NCBI GenBank assembly: GCA_031216445.1
Contig: CM062210.1
Location: 14,953,501-15,017,500 of the forward strand
DNA: 64,000 nucleotides
DNA from: Lateolabrax maculatus
Taxonomy: Eukaryota; Chordata; Actinopteri; Acropomatiformes; Lateolabracidae
Direction: 5' to 3'
The translations under genes and the position numbers were made by a program. Under the pieces are notes generated by a model. The model was given only the letters and a program-made list of their open reading frames with translations, was not told where the DNA came from and ran no database searches. Every line of letters starts with the position of its first letter. Position 1 is the stretch's first letter. Shown one piece after another: positions 1-13,509 of this stretch.

Positions 1-3000
1 GATTTATTGTGTAATTTTTCTTTTTGCATGATGTGTAAGATGTCCACATTGTGAAAATCAAATATTATAATATAAACAAAAAGTAACTTACATGATAGCT
101 GGTTACATTACTTGTCACGACAGTCCGGTATACGGCAACATGGACACTTGTTTTGTGTACTGTATGTATGTGCTGTATTCCCCATCCTTGGTCCTTGACA
201 TACCGTACGACAGCACAACATTTCGTTGCTCTGATTGGTTGTCTGCACCCGCGATAACGCTCCTTGGAAATAAAAAATGAACTGAGAGGTTCCAGACTAA
301 TACGCATTTGCGAATTAGTCTGGCGATGCCAGGCTACTCTAGACTTGTTGTGCAAGAACTTGTTGTGAAAGTGTTACCTGCTGGGTGTTAAAAGTTAAAA
401 TCCATTTTTAAAGGGCAGAACGTTTTGTAAAAGTGCACGGAACATAAGTGCCGCGTAAGACCACGGCACAGGTTATATTGGGCTCTTAAAAGCCACTAGC
501 ACCGTCCTCTCCTCTACACACCATCTCCACATTTTTATATTATTAAATACCAAGGGCAGAGCAGAAGCTGACCTGTGAGGAACAACGTAATCTGCTTTTT
601 TCACCCATTGTCAGTCATGAAAAAATGTCTGCTCTCCCTCTCACAGCAAATGTTACGACTCAGTGCCCTTAAACTTCTTTAGGTTGACTACGTAATGTTA
701 GCACAGCACACTAGAACCACAGTTGCCAAAGACTGACAAGGAGTCTGGTTCGCTGGTCCTGCTGTGACTCATCTGGCTCTGTTTCGCCGGTGAAAAGGTG
801 CTGCCTTATGGCTAATCAAAATAAAACTGCTGAGGAAGACAAGGCCACTGTGCCCTCGTACGATGGTAGTGAGGGTAATAGACATTGTTGGCAGTATTGT
901 TACCATCAGAATTTTTCACCAATGTATATTTGTCAGAGGCACAACATTTTTTTATTTTTTTTAAAAATCACAGTGAATAACATCAGGTATGGTTTTTGTA
1001 CAATGCCTATCAATGCATGTGTACAAATTGAAAGCACATTATCTTCAAAGCTGGATAGATAGCAAAGTTTAGATGCATACTAATAAAAGACAAAAGCAAA
1101 CACAAGGAAAGCTCTGAATAGCTGCCTGGTTGTTTCTTAAAAGTTGGCAGAGCTACATGTGCTTTCATGTGAATTATCAAAACTGTTGGAACAGACTCCC
1201 TGGATAAAAAAAAGCTTGTTGTATAATTGAGGATAATCTGACTCTGTGGAGTTATAGCCGTGTGTTGGTGGCCTTTCACTGTTGGAAAAGATTACAGTCC
1301 TCAGTCATCAATCTGTCATCAGTAATAATCACACTGATGCTGATTCCACCTCCACACATCCTGCTCCTCCAGCATCTTCACGTCAGAGGCTTTCGCGACC
1401 AACACTCTGGGTGTTGGATCAGATTAGTTTCGGGTCAAGCCCATACCTCGCTGTGCAGCTTTCAGGGTGTCGGTATCAGAAAGACACCTGCCGTTAGTGA
1501 ACCGACATGAGACAGAGTCCCTCGCCTTCGCTTCAGCAATAACAGTAATCAGTGTTATCAACCAAGCTTTGCACCAGCCCCTCCGACACTATCTTACCGG
1601 CCACCAAGTACCTTCCTTTTCCCACTATCTCCAGTGATTGTGGCAGCAGAAAAATGCCACTAAAGCAGAGTCAGACGGTGACATAAATCATTGGGATGGG
1701 GCACCGTTGATAAGAGCTATCTGGCTGAAAGTTAAGGAGTAAAGAACCCCACTGACTAGACACTGGGTAAAGTGGGATTAGGGTTGAAAAAGGAAGGTGG
1801 TGAACTTAATTTTATGTCAAAGTGCACCGGCTTCATCAGTGAGATCTGGAGACTTTGATTGCTTCTTTGATGGCCTCCACTGTCCTGTTGTTTGTTTGGT
1901 TTTTTTCATGCCTTTGCTGTACTTCTCTTTAGGAAGAACTTGAAAGGGTCAAAGGGCCGTCCTGAGGAAAAAGGCAGGCTGGTTCAGTTTCAATTTCAGC
2001 AGCAGTGGGGGATTGCAGAGGAAGCTGTAGCCTGGTCGTCTCTTTGGGGGATTGTGGGGCAATGAGATTCCTACTAAAGCCATTTAGAGTTATATCAGCA
2101 CTAGCCAATCACTATGGCTACTGTGGAGTGCAGAGGACCATCCATCACGGCAAAGGGAGCAGGGTCTGGGACACCTCTGTCACTAGATAATGCATTGTGA
2201 AGAGAAAAGAGGGGAAAAACGTCTCAAGAGGAGGGTGAATGTCCTCTACTGTCCTTAAAGGACCCGTCTTATTTCAGTCTGGAGCAGTCTTTTACTGTAG
2301 GCGTGACTTGTGCGGTGCGGCCAAGACAGAGACAAAGTGAAAAACAGTCCATAACAAACACCAAAAATACAGAACTTACCCAGAAACTTCAAACCCTTCC
2401 CACACTCTAACAACCATGTTTTTCTAGAAGCCTCAGCCAAACGCTGGCAGCACCAGCAAGGCCTGAGCACCGAGAGCCAGAGACCTCAATGTCCACCATC
2501 ATCACCCAGCCTGGAGCGAATCCCAACACCCAGCCACTGGAACACTGGGTTTGATTAATGCCCTGACTCCTCCAACTGTTAACTAGTGAGCGAAATAGAG
2601 AGCCAGAGGATGAGAACAACCCGCACAGAGAAGAAATAAATGAACAAAGAATGGGTGTTTAGAAGAACTCTTTTCTCGTGGGGTTTTCCCCGGCAGCAGC
2701 AGCAGCAGCAGCTGTCTTTAAGCTGGAAGAGAGACCTGGCAGCGGGTTGCGAGGTTATGTCCCACCTCTGCCAGAAAGAATTGAGTCTCGACAAAAAGAA
2801 ATCCACCACAGAGATTAGAGTGATAATATTTCAACTGAAATGAGGCTCTGCAGCGGCCAATCTGAGTGCCAGTGAGAGATCGGATAAAGGGGGAAAAAGC
2901 AGAGGATGTTTTTTCTGAATCCAATATGAGATACATCAGGTATATTTTATTACCTAACAGTCAGAGTATATTTTTGTATTATTGGCAATAACATCTGCCC

Positions 3001-5950
3001 CATGCAGTATGATGAAAGAAAGAAAAGAAAAAAAAGCCCTCTTTAATAAAAGTGTCTATCAGATAGCTGTTCTCTCCTTTTGTGTTTGCAAAGAAACCAC
3101 TAAGTTCGATTTTCACCCCCAGGTGAAGTGGGAGATAACGTTCACTGATCTAAATAATATAAAAGATCAGTCCGCTGACTGAGAACAAACATTAGTATTA
3201 ATACTTGTGACCAAACATGCAGCTGTATGCATATATAGAATAAAAAGCTGTTTTTATGAATAGTCTGCAGTCATTTTGGTACTATCAGCCTTAGTTTTCT
3301 CATTTTTCATTTTGGGAGAATTGTACATGTTGGCCTGCTGTAACTTGGACTTTGAAAGTTGGATGTCACCTTAGAAGGTTCTTACAAAGTGATATATCAA
3401 TCTCAAAATCCCATTGTGTAGGGACTTTTTCTGTGGTGGATTTGAGTTAAATAATGGAAATGGTCTGGTAAAACTTGCCAGCCAAGAAAAATAGGTGCCC
3501 AGAGCCCAATACCATAGTGTACTGTGCTGGTTTTCAAATAATAGAAAATTAAAGAAGGGTTTGATAAGGTGTATTAGCCAAGTTGTTTTTGTGTCTAAAC
3601 ATATCCAAACTTAGCAGAGTCAGATTTTTTTTTTGTTTTTTGGATGGCACTGACACGATGTCATCCTGCCGATAGGGTGTCAGATCAGAAAATGCTCATA
3701 TATGTAAAAACTAAAAAAACAAACAAAAAAAAAAACATATATTGACCATTGGATTTCCCTTTTTACATTTTGCAAATGACGTCTGAGACACAGCGCGCGG
3801 CGAATATTAAAATAAGTGGCATCCCATTGCCATAGTAAACCACCATGACTCCACGTCTTTAACACGGGGACCATTTCTACCTTAACATCTATCTGTGACC
3901 ACTAAAGACACAGAGAATACCATTCCTGGCTTGTGTGTGTGGATGTCTGAGTTAAAAAGCCATTTTCCATTGTCTTGTACCCAGTAAAGTGTCTTTATAT
4001 TGATAAAGCTGAGCCACTCTGCTCAGGATTGATGAACTTGGCATTCACAGATGATGTTTCTCATTGGTCAAATCTGTCTCTCTTAACCTGAGGTTTTCTT
4101 TCCCAGCAACCGCAGTCATTATACATTTACTTGATCCTCAGTGATGTCTGTGTAATGCAGGGTAAGCATCACATGGTACCATAGGAGAAAAGCTGAGACA
4201 ATTGCATCAGGCTGTAGTGACCACGCTGTCACATTTAGATTCAGATTTCACCAGCTTTGGGTCTTATTTCACTTGTCCTTGTTGTTAGGTGACTAAGCCG
4301 AGCTGTACTCTGTAATTTTCTATGCCCCAGGCAACTCTCAGTCTCTCTCATGTTTCACCACCAGACTGGAAGCACTCCATAGGCAATTGTAGAGTGAGGA
4401 GTTCATGCACTCGTAATGAATGACGCCGCCACCTCCTTTGGCCTTTTACTCAGTCCTGAAATGACTGCCTTGCCTAGAAATCTGAAATAAAACAGAGTGC
4501 TTCTTGCCTGACGCTAAGCTGTGTAGGATTTCCATGCACCTGACTAGTCCTGAAAGACGCTCTACCTCGGTTGACCCTCAGTGCGGGATGGGAAGGAAAA
4601 GTCATTTAGCATTGTGGCGCTCCACAGGATGACTCACTCCTCCTCTGCCAGAACCAGATGAGAGGGGAACTTCCCTTCTTTCTTCCTTCAGCGACTCCTG
4701 TCTCTCCACTGCTTTCTCAGTGTTGACGTTTCCACAGCATGATGAGCGCCCGGGTGATATTTATGTCCTGCTTCTTTTCCCCCCTCTGGGCACAGTGTCA
4801 GACACATTTAAATAACAAATAGAGAGATGGGCATAAAATGAGGTGAGGGGGAAATGATGGGGGAAAGTAATCTGGAGGGATATTGTGTTTCCAGCACTGT
4901 ATGGCTGCAGGAGCGTTTTATCGCTGGACGGGCCTCGGCGATACGAAGCTGCTTCCAAGCACCTGTCTCATATTGGAGAGTGACGCTCTGCCTCTCAGTG
5001 TTGTTCACTCCATCATTCCTGTGGCAGGAAAAGCGCTGGCAGTGACTTTACAGCTATCTGTTCCATCTCCTGGATTGCTACTGCGCCTACACACATCTTC
5101 TCCTATGCATACACTACTGCATTAAAACCATTTTTCAACTGCACATAGGCTAAGCCTAGCAAGGACAGCTGTGAGTTTGAGTCATATACAGGGTGCAAGA
5201 GCATAATCTACATATCAGACTGGATGTATATCACGCTATAAAAACATGCCGCAGCCCCTTGGTTTGATTCATCAAGCACACAGCCCACATTAACAGGGCT
5301 GAGGTTGAGCAGAGAGAGGGGTGGTTAAAGCATTTGCTCGTGAGACAAGACATCAGTCCCTTCAGAGTTCTGGCATCACTTCTATGGATGTTTACAGTCT
5401 TCATGAAATACTTCAGCAAACCCGTAGCCCTTAAGGTTTTTGGTTTCCGGGAACACCCGGGGAAGATCAGAGTTTAGAGGCAAAACAGGCAAGCTGGAAA
5501 GATGCATGCTTTGTATAAAGGTCTCAACTAACAGATAATTTAATTTTATATCAACCTATTTTAGAGGATTTCTGTTTGTATAATAACATTGTACTCACCG
5601 AGTTGTTTGCTGAGATCTAGTTGGCATGCAGGAACATATTTTCAGCAGGGTGAGGGCTGCCCTGCATACATGATGACGTGCAACAGTGTATGTGCACATG
5701 CTTGAAAGCATGGATAATTAGTTTGTTTTTGGACTATTTAAAGTGAAGAAATATGCTATTACTTTCTGTGTCAATATTTTGCTAATTACGGGCGCCTCTG
5801 CCTGCTCCTGTGTAGCAGCAACAACTTTTGGCTGAGCCGTCAGAATGACGCAGTCAAGTCAGGATACTAGAAGCCAATACGTGGTTGCCACATCCGCGTT
5901 CCACCAACAGCACACCAACTGCCCTCCATGTACTAGAAATCAAAGAGGAC
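1..5950. other. Gene-free flank, first part
   Basis: I find no exon with flanking splice sites and recognisable product. The open frames present are short and unlike known proteins. Contents: a MITE-like palindrome (see 151-323), a short CAG run at about 2694-2712, homopolymer runs near 3627-3740, and otherwise unstructured AT-rich sequence. Confidence 0.5.
151..323. mobile_element. MITE-like repeat with near-perfect palindrome
   Basis: CCAGACTAAT (292-301) and ATTAGTCTGG (314-323) are exact reverse complements; inside them CGCA pairs with TGCG around a two-base loop. The part at 151-196 has a second, diverged copy at 5956-6000 (shared words TGTACTGTATGTAT and GGTCCT), showing that this is interspersed repeat. 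The full ends cannot be defined. Confidence 0.5.
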
Positions 5951-5955
5951 CCTAG

Positions 5956-6000
5956 TTTTATGTACTGTATGTATAAACTATATTCTCTATCCTAGGTCCT
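5956..6000. repeat. Second copy of the 151-196 repeat segment
   Basis: TTTTATGTACTGTATGTATA and the following TATTCTCTATCCTAGGTCCT align to 151-196 with roughly four in five positions equal. The rest of the element is not recognisable here. Confidence 0.5.
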
Positions 6001-7012
6001 ATTCTTGTTAAGTGGTTGCGCACACTTTTCTTTAACTTGACTTTTACTTTTGTTCAACCAAATACAACAAACAATCAAGCTTATCTTGTTGCTTTCATCT
6101 TAAGCTTATGTGTGGAACATGTTTGTGGACACAGACCCCCAATTGTAGTATGTGTAGGTGTCCGCTGTCTGTGTGAAAGTCCTCAGCTGTCTATGTCCAT
6201 ATTGAAGTATAAAAAAGCTTAAGGTAGAATGCTGTGTGCATGTTAATCCATCAAATTGGCCATTTCTCCATACTTGAACCACAACATGCCTTGATTATAG
6301 TTTTTTACGATTGTCTGACCACTTGCTTTTCTTACCCCGTCATATTTCAACTTGTTGTAGCAATATTACCATGTTCAATGATCTTAGCAATTACTTGGCT
6401 TAGTACGTTGATATAATAACCCACAGAAAAGATGACCAAAAGTGAGGCCCAAGTTGCATTTGACCGGAATTACTCTTTAAATGAATTACATACCCAAGTC
6501 AGGACCTAAGCTCATTTGCACAGTTACGATGCAGCAACCAGGTTACTCGGGAACATAAATGAGCTTAGCTTTTAGACCGTGAGTCACCATGTCTGATGCC
6601 TCGGGACTTGCCCCATATTGATCACAGCTTCTAGTTCAGTGGACAAACACAGACACAAAGCCAGAGCAGGCTGGCTATCACATTTCCATATCCACTCTAA
6701 CATGATGGTGCCTATTGATTGCGCTCATCCCAATGGCTGCTAATAAATACCTTGTTGCTTCAGCTGCTGCAGTTTTTCCCTGAGCTTGCATCTCTCCAAT
6801 ATGGATCCCCAGTGCTGCGTAAATCCCACATTTGCTCTTAGTAGGACCACCTGCCATTACTTTCTAATAAAGATTAAATATATAATGTATCAAGATTTGA
6901 GATCTTGGATAATGGTGTCGGGGCGAATAATGGATGATAATAGATGCCTTTAAGAAGAGCAGAGCCCTCAGCTAGGTCAGGGAGAAAATCTGTAAATGAA
7001 TAGCTGCTGTAA

Positions 7013-7042
7013 TTGTGTGTGTGTGTGTGTGTGTGGGTGTGC
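7013..7042 (+). repeat. (GT)n microsatellite
   Basis: About 12 GT units with one G interruption. The Cys-Val-rich frame reading through it is an artefact. Confidence 0.95.
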
Positions 7043-7424
7043 TTGCCTGTCTTTCCTGGCAGTATCTGCAGCGTACAACACGGAGACAGCAGGCTGTCTG
7101 GCAGGCTTCCATTTGTTTAATTATTTTTTTGTTTTTCACCCCCCCCTGACAGGTCTTCACTCATTCAGAAATGTTGTGACATTGTGTGGCAGCAGCAGCC
7201 AGACAGGAAAGTGCTCAACATGATACTGAGCTGCTCACCTCTCTGTTGGCCTCTGTACAGTTCCTTTGCTGAGACAGCGGTGTCGATTAGGCTACTTACT
7301 GGATGTCACCTCAGTCATAATGATCAGGGTACTGCTTTAGTCACTTATTGGGCCAGAGTAAAACATAACTTTTGGTGTGATTTGGAATTCATATAGGCAA
7401 CATTTCTCTTTTTTTTTGCCATGC

Positions 7425-7700
7425 CAGCAGATGAAATATCTCAGCAACTGTCTGATGGATTGGCATGACATTTTATACATATATTAATGCTTCATAGAGG
7501 ATGAATCCTGCTGACTTTGGTGATCCCCCGACTTTTCCCCTAGCACCTCCTTAGTGGTTTCCAGTGAAAAGTCTTGACAAGTTGGATGGACTGCCATGAA
7601 ATTTAGTTCAGACAATCATGTTCCCCTCAGGATTAATTTTAATAACTCTGGTGATGCCCTGACTTCATCTAGTGCCACCATGAGGCAATTATTTATTTAT
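7425..7700. repeat. Degenerate two-unit repeat, fish interspersed type
   Basis: Two units of about 110-120 bp resemble each other. Each has GATGGA-TTGGCATGACATTTT or GATGGACTGCCATGAAATTT, then a GTTCC/CTTCATAGAGGAT-like word, then CTGACTTTGGTGATCCCC or ACTCTGGTGATGCCCTGACT, and ends near TAGCACC or TAGTGCCACC. I recognise the wording as a common fish repeat but cannot name the family. Confidence 0.5.
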
Positions 7701-7929
7701 TTTTTACTTTGGCTTTACCTCAAAGTTAATGACATTCCCATTAACCTCAGCTGTACTTTCTGTTTAGTGCCAATGAGCAATTGTAAGCATGCTACAGTAA
7801 CATGCCCAACTAAGATCCATTAAAAGCAAGCACACTAAAAAACAAACTAAGTGCCATGTTCTGTCTGTCTACCAATCTCCTCCGCTCCATTTCAGGACTA
7901 TGGACATACAAAATGTATTTACAGATTTT

Positions 7930-8377
7930 GATAGTGACAAAGGAGGTGCCAGGATCCAATCAAGTAGGTGCTGGATCCTGTTCCGACAGGTTCTGGCGCA
8001 AATTAAGCCCTGCTTATCCAGGTTGTCGACACCTCCTGCAGTTGTATTCGGTAATTATTGTTGGCTTCTGGTGCTCCATGTGACTCCCGAATAGCTCGCG
8101 GTACCTCATGCAGCACATTCTTACCCCGTTTCAGTATGTAGGACACCGCTGTGTGCATCTTGGTGAAGGCGAAGTAGGAGGACCGGGGCGCTCTCTGCCT
8201 TATCTGCACCAGTTGTGGGGGAAGCTCTGGCTTGTTCTTCCGAATTGTACCGACCAGGGCCAGTTTCCTTATCAGAAGCTCCTCCGCCAGTGCATAAGGG
8301 GTGTAAAAAATATCAGTCACAATGTTCCCCTGCAGCCCCTCCGACATGTCCAGGATGGCCCTTTTTCTCTGGTTCAA
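7930..8377 (-). pseudogene. Decayed piggyBac-type transposase fragment
   Basis: An open minus-strand frame at 8377-8003 reads MSEGLQGNIVTDIFYTPYAL, then AEELLIRKLALVGTIRKNKP ELPP, SSYFAF and VSYILKRGKNVL. This is the order of conserved words in the DDE domain of piggyBac (DDE_Tnp_1_7) transposases. A frameshift follows: the next conserved word, GGVDNLDK, carrying the last catalytic aspartate, lies in another frame at 8036-8013. The D-to-I/Y changes around VTDIFYT, the frameshift, and the missing N- and C-terminal parts make it inactive. No terminal repeats were identified. Confidence 0.8.
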
Positions 8378-9127
8378 CTACTATGGCGCTGGTTCACTTA
8401 AATCACATGATGACATCTGAGCCAGCTCCATTCACTGATGAAAACTACGAGATGTGGTTGACAGTTAAGTAAAAGCAAGCTACCTTTGAGTTGAGATTAT
8501 TTGTCGCACATTATCTGAGCTTTTCTCTTGCTGCGAGACCTTCATTATTGTAAACTACATGGATTGTTGTCTTCTTACAGGGGGCAGCATGAGGACATCA
8601 AATCTGGGTATTTTTTGTGGTAGATACTGGTCAAAGTCAGAAACAATGTAACAAAAAGTATTGACAAGGCTGTGACTAGAGTAGGAAAAGCAGGATTTTT
8701 TCTCTCTGTATCTACCTACTGGAACGATGCTACAATGGTTGGAAAGAGGAAATGGAACTGGAAAAAGGAGACTAACAGGGAGAGAGGGATGGCTGATTCA
8801 TTAAGCAAACATAAATAGACGAAATCAGAAAGAAAAACAGTGTGAAAGTGCAGACAAAGCAAGTTCTTTGCTGGAGTCCCGTCTTCCTTTAGAAAACAAG
8901 CCATGAGTTTTGCTGAGCTCACGCATCAAGGGCTCCTGTCCCTCTGGCCATTACCCATGAGCACCGGGGCTGGACACCCATCCCATCCTGTCCCAGAGAG
9001 ACTCATCGTCTGACATGGTCAGAGTGGAGGGGCAGGTGCTGCGTCCCAGCAGGATGACGGTGGGGGGACAATGTATGCAATTCCTGTCTGGCACACAGTC
9101 AGGCTCTCACGGGAACAAGGCACAGGA

Positions 9128-9140
9128 AATGTGTGTCTGT

Positions 9141-9195
<55 letters not shown>
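9128..9195 (+). repeat. (GT)n microsatellite
   Basis: About 30 GT units with two CT interruptions at the left edge. Reading frames here give only Val-Cys or His-Thr strings. Confidence 0.97.
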
Positions 9196-9197
<2 letters not shown>

Positions 9198-9654
9198 CAG
9201 TACATGGTACTATTGGGACTCTGCCCCTCGTCTGTCTGAAAGTGAAAATCTGGTGAGGCAGCAGGCATAGGTGGAAAAAACTGCAATGCACTTGGACGTG
9301 ATATAAGGTCAGCAGTACTGTATATGCACACATACACACATATACACACCATAAATGCCTTTCAGCAGGCCTGCTGTAAAAGTCAAGGAATCCGTTTGAG
9401 CCCCATTATACCTGAGCAACACTTCCGCCTGCGTGAAACAGACTCGCTCATTTGGAATCAACACATTCATTAAAAATAAACCTGTTCAGACACATTATCA
9501 TATATAATTCATTATACCGGAAAAATGTAAGGCAGTGTTCTTACTGTCAAGTGAACACAGAGGTGATGAGTCCAGTGTCCAGGACGATAGTTTCAGCTTC
9601 AGTTTGTGGATTAAACTGATGTAGACAAGTATATTCTTAGAATCATAGTAATAG

Positions 9655-9985
9655 TATGTGGGGCGGGCACTGTAGCTGGGTATAAATCCACCAGCTGGCT
9701 GGGGCATTTCTGTGTGGAGTTTACATTTTTCCCATGTCTGTGGGTTTCCTCTGGGGCCCAGAGTCCAAAGACATGCAGGTCAGGTGAATTGGAGACTCTT
9801 AATTTGTCCCCTAGGTGTACAGTTAGTGTGAATGTGGTTGCCTGTTTATATACTGTATGTGTGTCAGTCCCATGATAGCCTGGAGAGCTGTCCAGGTTGT
9901 ACTCGCCTGATGTGTGCTCGGATAAGCACCAGCCCAAGGATATCGTGCACCAGGAACAATGTGCATAGAGAATGGATGGAATGAT
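9655..9985. repeat. SINE-like teleost interspersed repeat
   Basis: The run includes TTTCTGTGTGGAGTTTACAT, GTCCAAAGACATGCAGGTCA, GGTGAATTGGAGACTCTTAA, GAGAGCTGTCCAGGTTGTAC and GAATGGATGGAATGATGAAT in that order. I know this order from a very common fish repeat that ends in GATGGATGG. The copy is diverged. The tRNA-like head is not clear, so the family name is left open. Confidence 0.65.
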
Positions 9986-9999
9986 GAATTTACAGTATA

Positions 10000-12900
10000 A
10001 GTATGCACATGTACAGTATACAAAAGATACAGTAAACATATTATTATTAGTGTACTACTACTAACAAAAAAAACTTGATCAAACACTCTTACTTTTAGCT
10101 GATATTTTTGTGTTGCATTTAAGACTGTTGGAAAATATGCACCAAGGCTCACCGTCTTCCTCAAAGACACACAGCTGTGTCATTTTACAGTCCTCCAGGT
10201 GCACAGATCAAACTTTTGGATACACCACAGTCTCTGCATTTCCAGCCTAAACAAATGAATGGCGGCTTAGCCAAGACTGTTAGAAATGATCCTCTGCGGT
10301 GCTGTGGGCTAAATGGAAGCGTAGGTTTAGGGTGGAGGAAGTGTAGAGCAGTGGGTGAAAGTAGGTGTAATCTGTGTTGAGTTTGAGAGCAGGAGAAGGC
10401 TCTCTTAACTGGTTTAACTGTAGATTTGCCAGCTTGACACAGCACAGGCTCTTAATTTTATTACTGGAATTTATTTTGCGAGGATGTGACACCTTTACAG
10501 TCATTATAATGTCATCATATGGAAATTATGTCATAAGATACATGACAAATGAATGATGGGTAATGTTTTACAACTCCCAGCTAACATGCCTAACTACTGA
10601 ATAGCATTAGTTGAAATCCAATCTGTGTTGCAGGACTGTAGCCGCCAAAGTAGAAATCCATTGCATTAGTGTCATTTATCATCTTAACCCAAGCACAGTA
10701 ACAGGCAATTGAACCTTGTGGAAACGTTTCCATTTGATGTCTGGTTGGTTTTGCGTGACAAAAGGTCTTCAATTCACAGGGTAGGATGTGTTTACGTCTC
10801 CTGTTTGTTTTGGAATAAACGGAAAAAGAACTCTACAGTTGGAGGTTACCACGAGATTGCAGTCAACACTAAACAGTCAAAAGATAAACCACCACCTACA
10901 GAAACGGAAACTACATCTTAAGACATTCCTAAAAAAGACGCTGATAACAGTGTTGCACTGAGGTGATCTCTGGGAAGTGCTTTATAAATCACTAAGAATG
11001 AAAACAGTGAGACAAGGAACTCACAGATTGCCACTTTTAAAGGGTAATACCAATGTTTTCGGTTTTGTTTTTGGCTGCTTTTGGCTGCACGCAGTCTAAA
11101 GAAATGGAGAAACCCATTGCATGTTATGTATAGTAGATGTCTAGCATTAGGTATTTCAAATTATTATCAAAAGTGTTCTTTGGTACAGTAGTTCACATAA
11201 GCATTAAATGTACAGTATAGAAAGAATTACAATAAAAGTCAGAAGAAATAATAGTGGAGTGTTTATCCACCTGCTGTGCACAGGCCTCAGGAGTTGCACC
11301 ATGACTACTACACTATCATAAGCAAAACAGGGTTTTATCACTTTGAACACCAATTGGAAACACGATATGTATCCTTAAGCTGAGGTCAACTTCCCTTTGT
11401 TATTCTTACATGCCTGCTTTATCTTGAATAGATAATTTTCACATAATAGGCAGTACTGCTCGTTACTGTATTTCATGCACACGCGGTCTCACAATAAAAG
11501 GTTGTCCTATATTCCTCACAAATAAAACACACACGCACACACACCTGACGGATTACAGTTGGCATCCGTAGCATAGATATGAAGATAGTCCTTGCTACAG
11601 CTCTTATCCAGAGGAAGTGGAGCTCGACGGGGAGAGGCAGCCGGGGGCCAGAATGTAGCCAGGGCTGGGAGAAGAGAGGAAAAGGGAGGATATTATCAGT
11701 GTCTCCATCTGTGGAGGGTGGCACAAGACAAGATGACAGACACACCTTTCATTAACCTTCACCTTCCTCCCCTTGTTCTCACATGTGTGCGTTTGTGTTT
11801 ATGTGGTCAGATGGCAGATAAAACACTGGCACAGCAGCGTGTGGAAAGTTACACAGTGAGATGGGTGCCAACCCTGCTCTTAGTCATAGACATTTAAGAT
11901 GTATCTTTACTGTATCTACATCGGCCATTTTCTACTGTATGTGTCACGTGCATTAACATTTAGAGTTTTTCAGTTGTTGCATATGTTACATCTTTGATGA
12001 TTTATCACATATACTCTTTTGTACATATTCTGCATTTATTTTTTTTCCTAAAGACCAATTTAAAAAACAAAACAAACTCAAACAGGCACATTGGAAATGA
12101 AATTGAAAAAGTCCTTTTGGGCCATCAAATGTCCCAGTAAGCCATGGCAGTGAGCCAGCATGCACAGTACCAGTCCCCCTTTAACTAGCTCAACTACATG
12201 AAAAGCAGTCTTTGTGAATATGCTTTCCCTGCTACGGCATGCCAGATGTCTGCTGTGCAGGAGGTCTACTTTATGCATTGGCTACTACTGCTAGTTTTCT
12301 TTGGTGACAAATTGAAGAGGAGAGCACTATTGTGTTGCTTCTCATTTTCCAGAGCAGGATTGTATCAAATTGTGGATTGTGCGACACAGCTGATATGGTA
12401 CAGAAGTGTACTCAATCACTATGTAGTTTGTTTTGTTTTAATCTTAGTGATCTCATCATTGTTCAGAGGCACTTCAGTCTGTGCATCAGTGAGTGAACGC
12501 ATCTTCTCGTTCATACAGCCGCGTATGTTCAATGTGTTGCTGGAACAATGTTACATTCAGTTCAATACAAACCCAGGCCTATACATACTCATAGCTTAGC
12601 GACTGATTATTTAAGACAGTCAACACGTCATGATTGTCTTTGTGGCTTTAGCTGTGTTTTAATAAGCTCTAACCCGGCAGTAACGTGCTGTTTCTCAGCA
12701 TTGATTTACCTTAACCCAGCGGATGAATCCACTGATCACAGAGAGTCCACTAAAATTAATTGATTTTGGTCCAGTGTTTAAGTTATAAATGCTGGTGTCA
12801 CTGCCATAAGAAAAGAAAAGAAAGGAAAACAAAAGAGATGAGTTTAGTGAAGCAAATGTTTACTGCAAAGCCTTTTTTGTCCATGATTTTACTGACTTAC

Positions 12901-13490
12901 ATTACAACGCCACGAATTTAGATAACTCTTAAAATAATTTAAGAGTTTAACTCTCACAGTAATTTATTATTTTATAATTTTCCAAAAATTTCCTCTGTAA
13001 CACCTCTCTACTGTGTATTAATATTTATATTACATTATATATGTAGTATAATATGAATATATTATAGAAAGCAAACAAGAAAATATATATTTCCTGTTTG
13101 CTTTCTATATCCTACAGCAGTTTCCTGCTGTGATGTCGACTTCCCACACGGATCATTAAAGTTTCATCTCATCATATCTGCCTCAGTCAATGTAACTAAT
13201 TCAGGAAGTGTTGACCCAGGGAGTAATATTTTTCAGCATCAGTTGACCTTTGCCAGGCTGGAAGTGTTATGATGAGGAGACCTGTAGCTTAACGCTGGCT
13301 GACAGCCTTGTCATGTAAGATTTGATTGGTGCCACGGGGTGTGTCAGACAGTGACATAAAAAAGAGAAAAAAGAAATTGGCTGTTAACATTCATGAGAAA
13401 TGATCACGATGTCAAAGGGAGAGCAACCACTTGTCATCCCTCCAGACAGCACTGATCTATTTGACTGGCCATCTTTCTTCTATTCGGCCC
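10000..13490. other. Gene-free flank, middle part
   Basis: No supported gene or RNA. The longest open frames (for example 133 codons at 12198) lack splice context and resemble nothing I know. A CA-rich bit lies at 11526-11544 and an AT-rich hairpin-like stretch at 13020-13110, where GAAAGCAAACA and TGTTTGCTTTC face each other. Confidence 0.5.
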
Positions 13491-13509
13491 TGTGATGTGT
13501 GATCTGTCT

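Noticed and set aside
9015..9352. Cys-Val and His-Thr frames
   Set aside because: They read through the (GT)n tract on both strands.
12198..12599. 133-codon frame with hydrophobic stretches
   Set aside because: No similarity to a known protein, AT-rich intergenic setting, no neighbouring in-phase exons. Chance frame.
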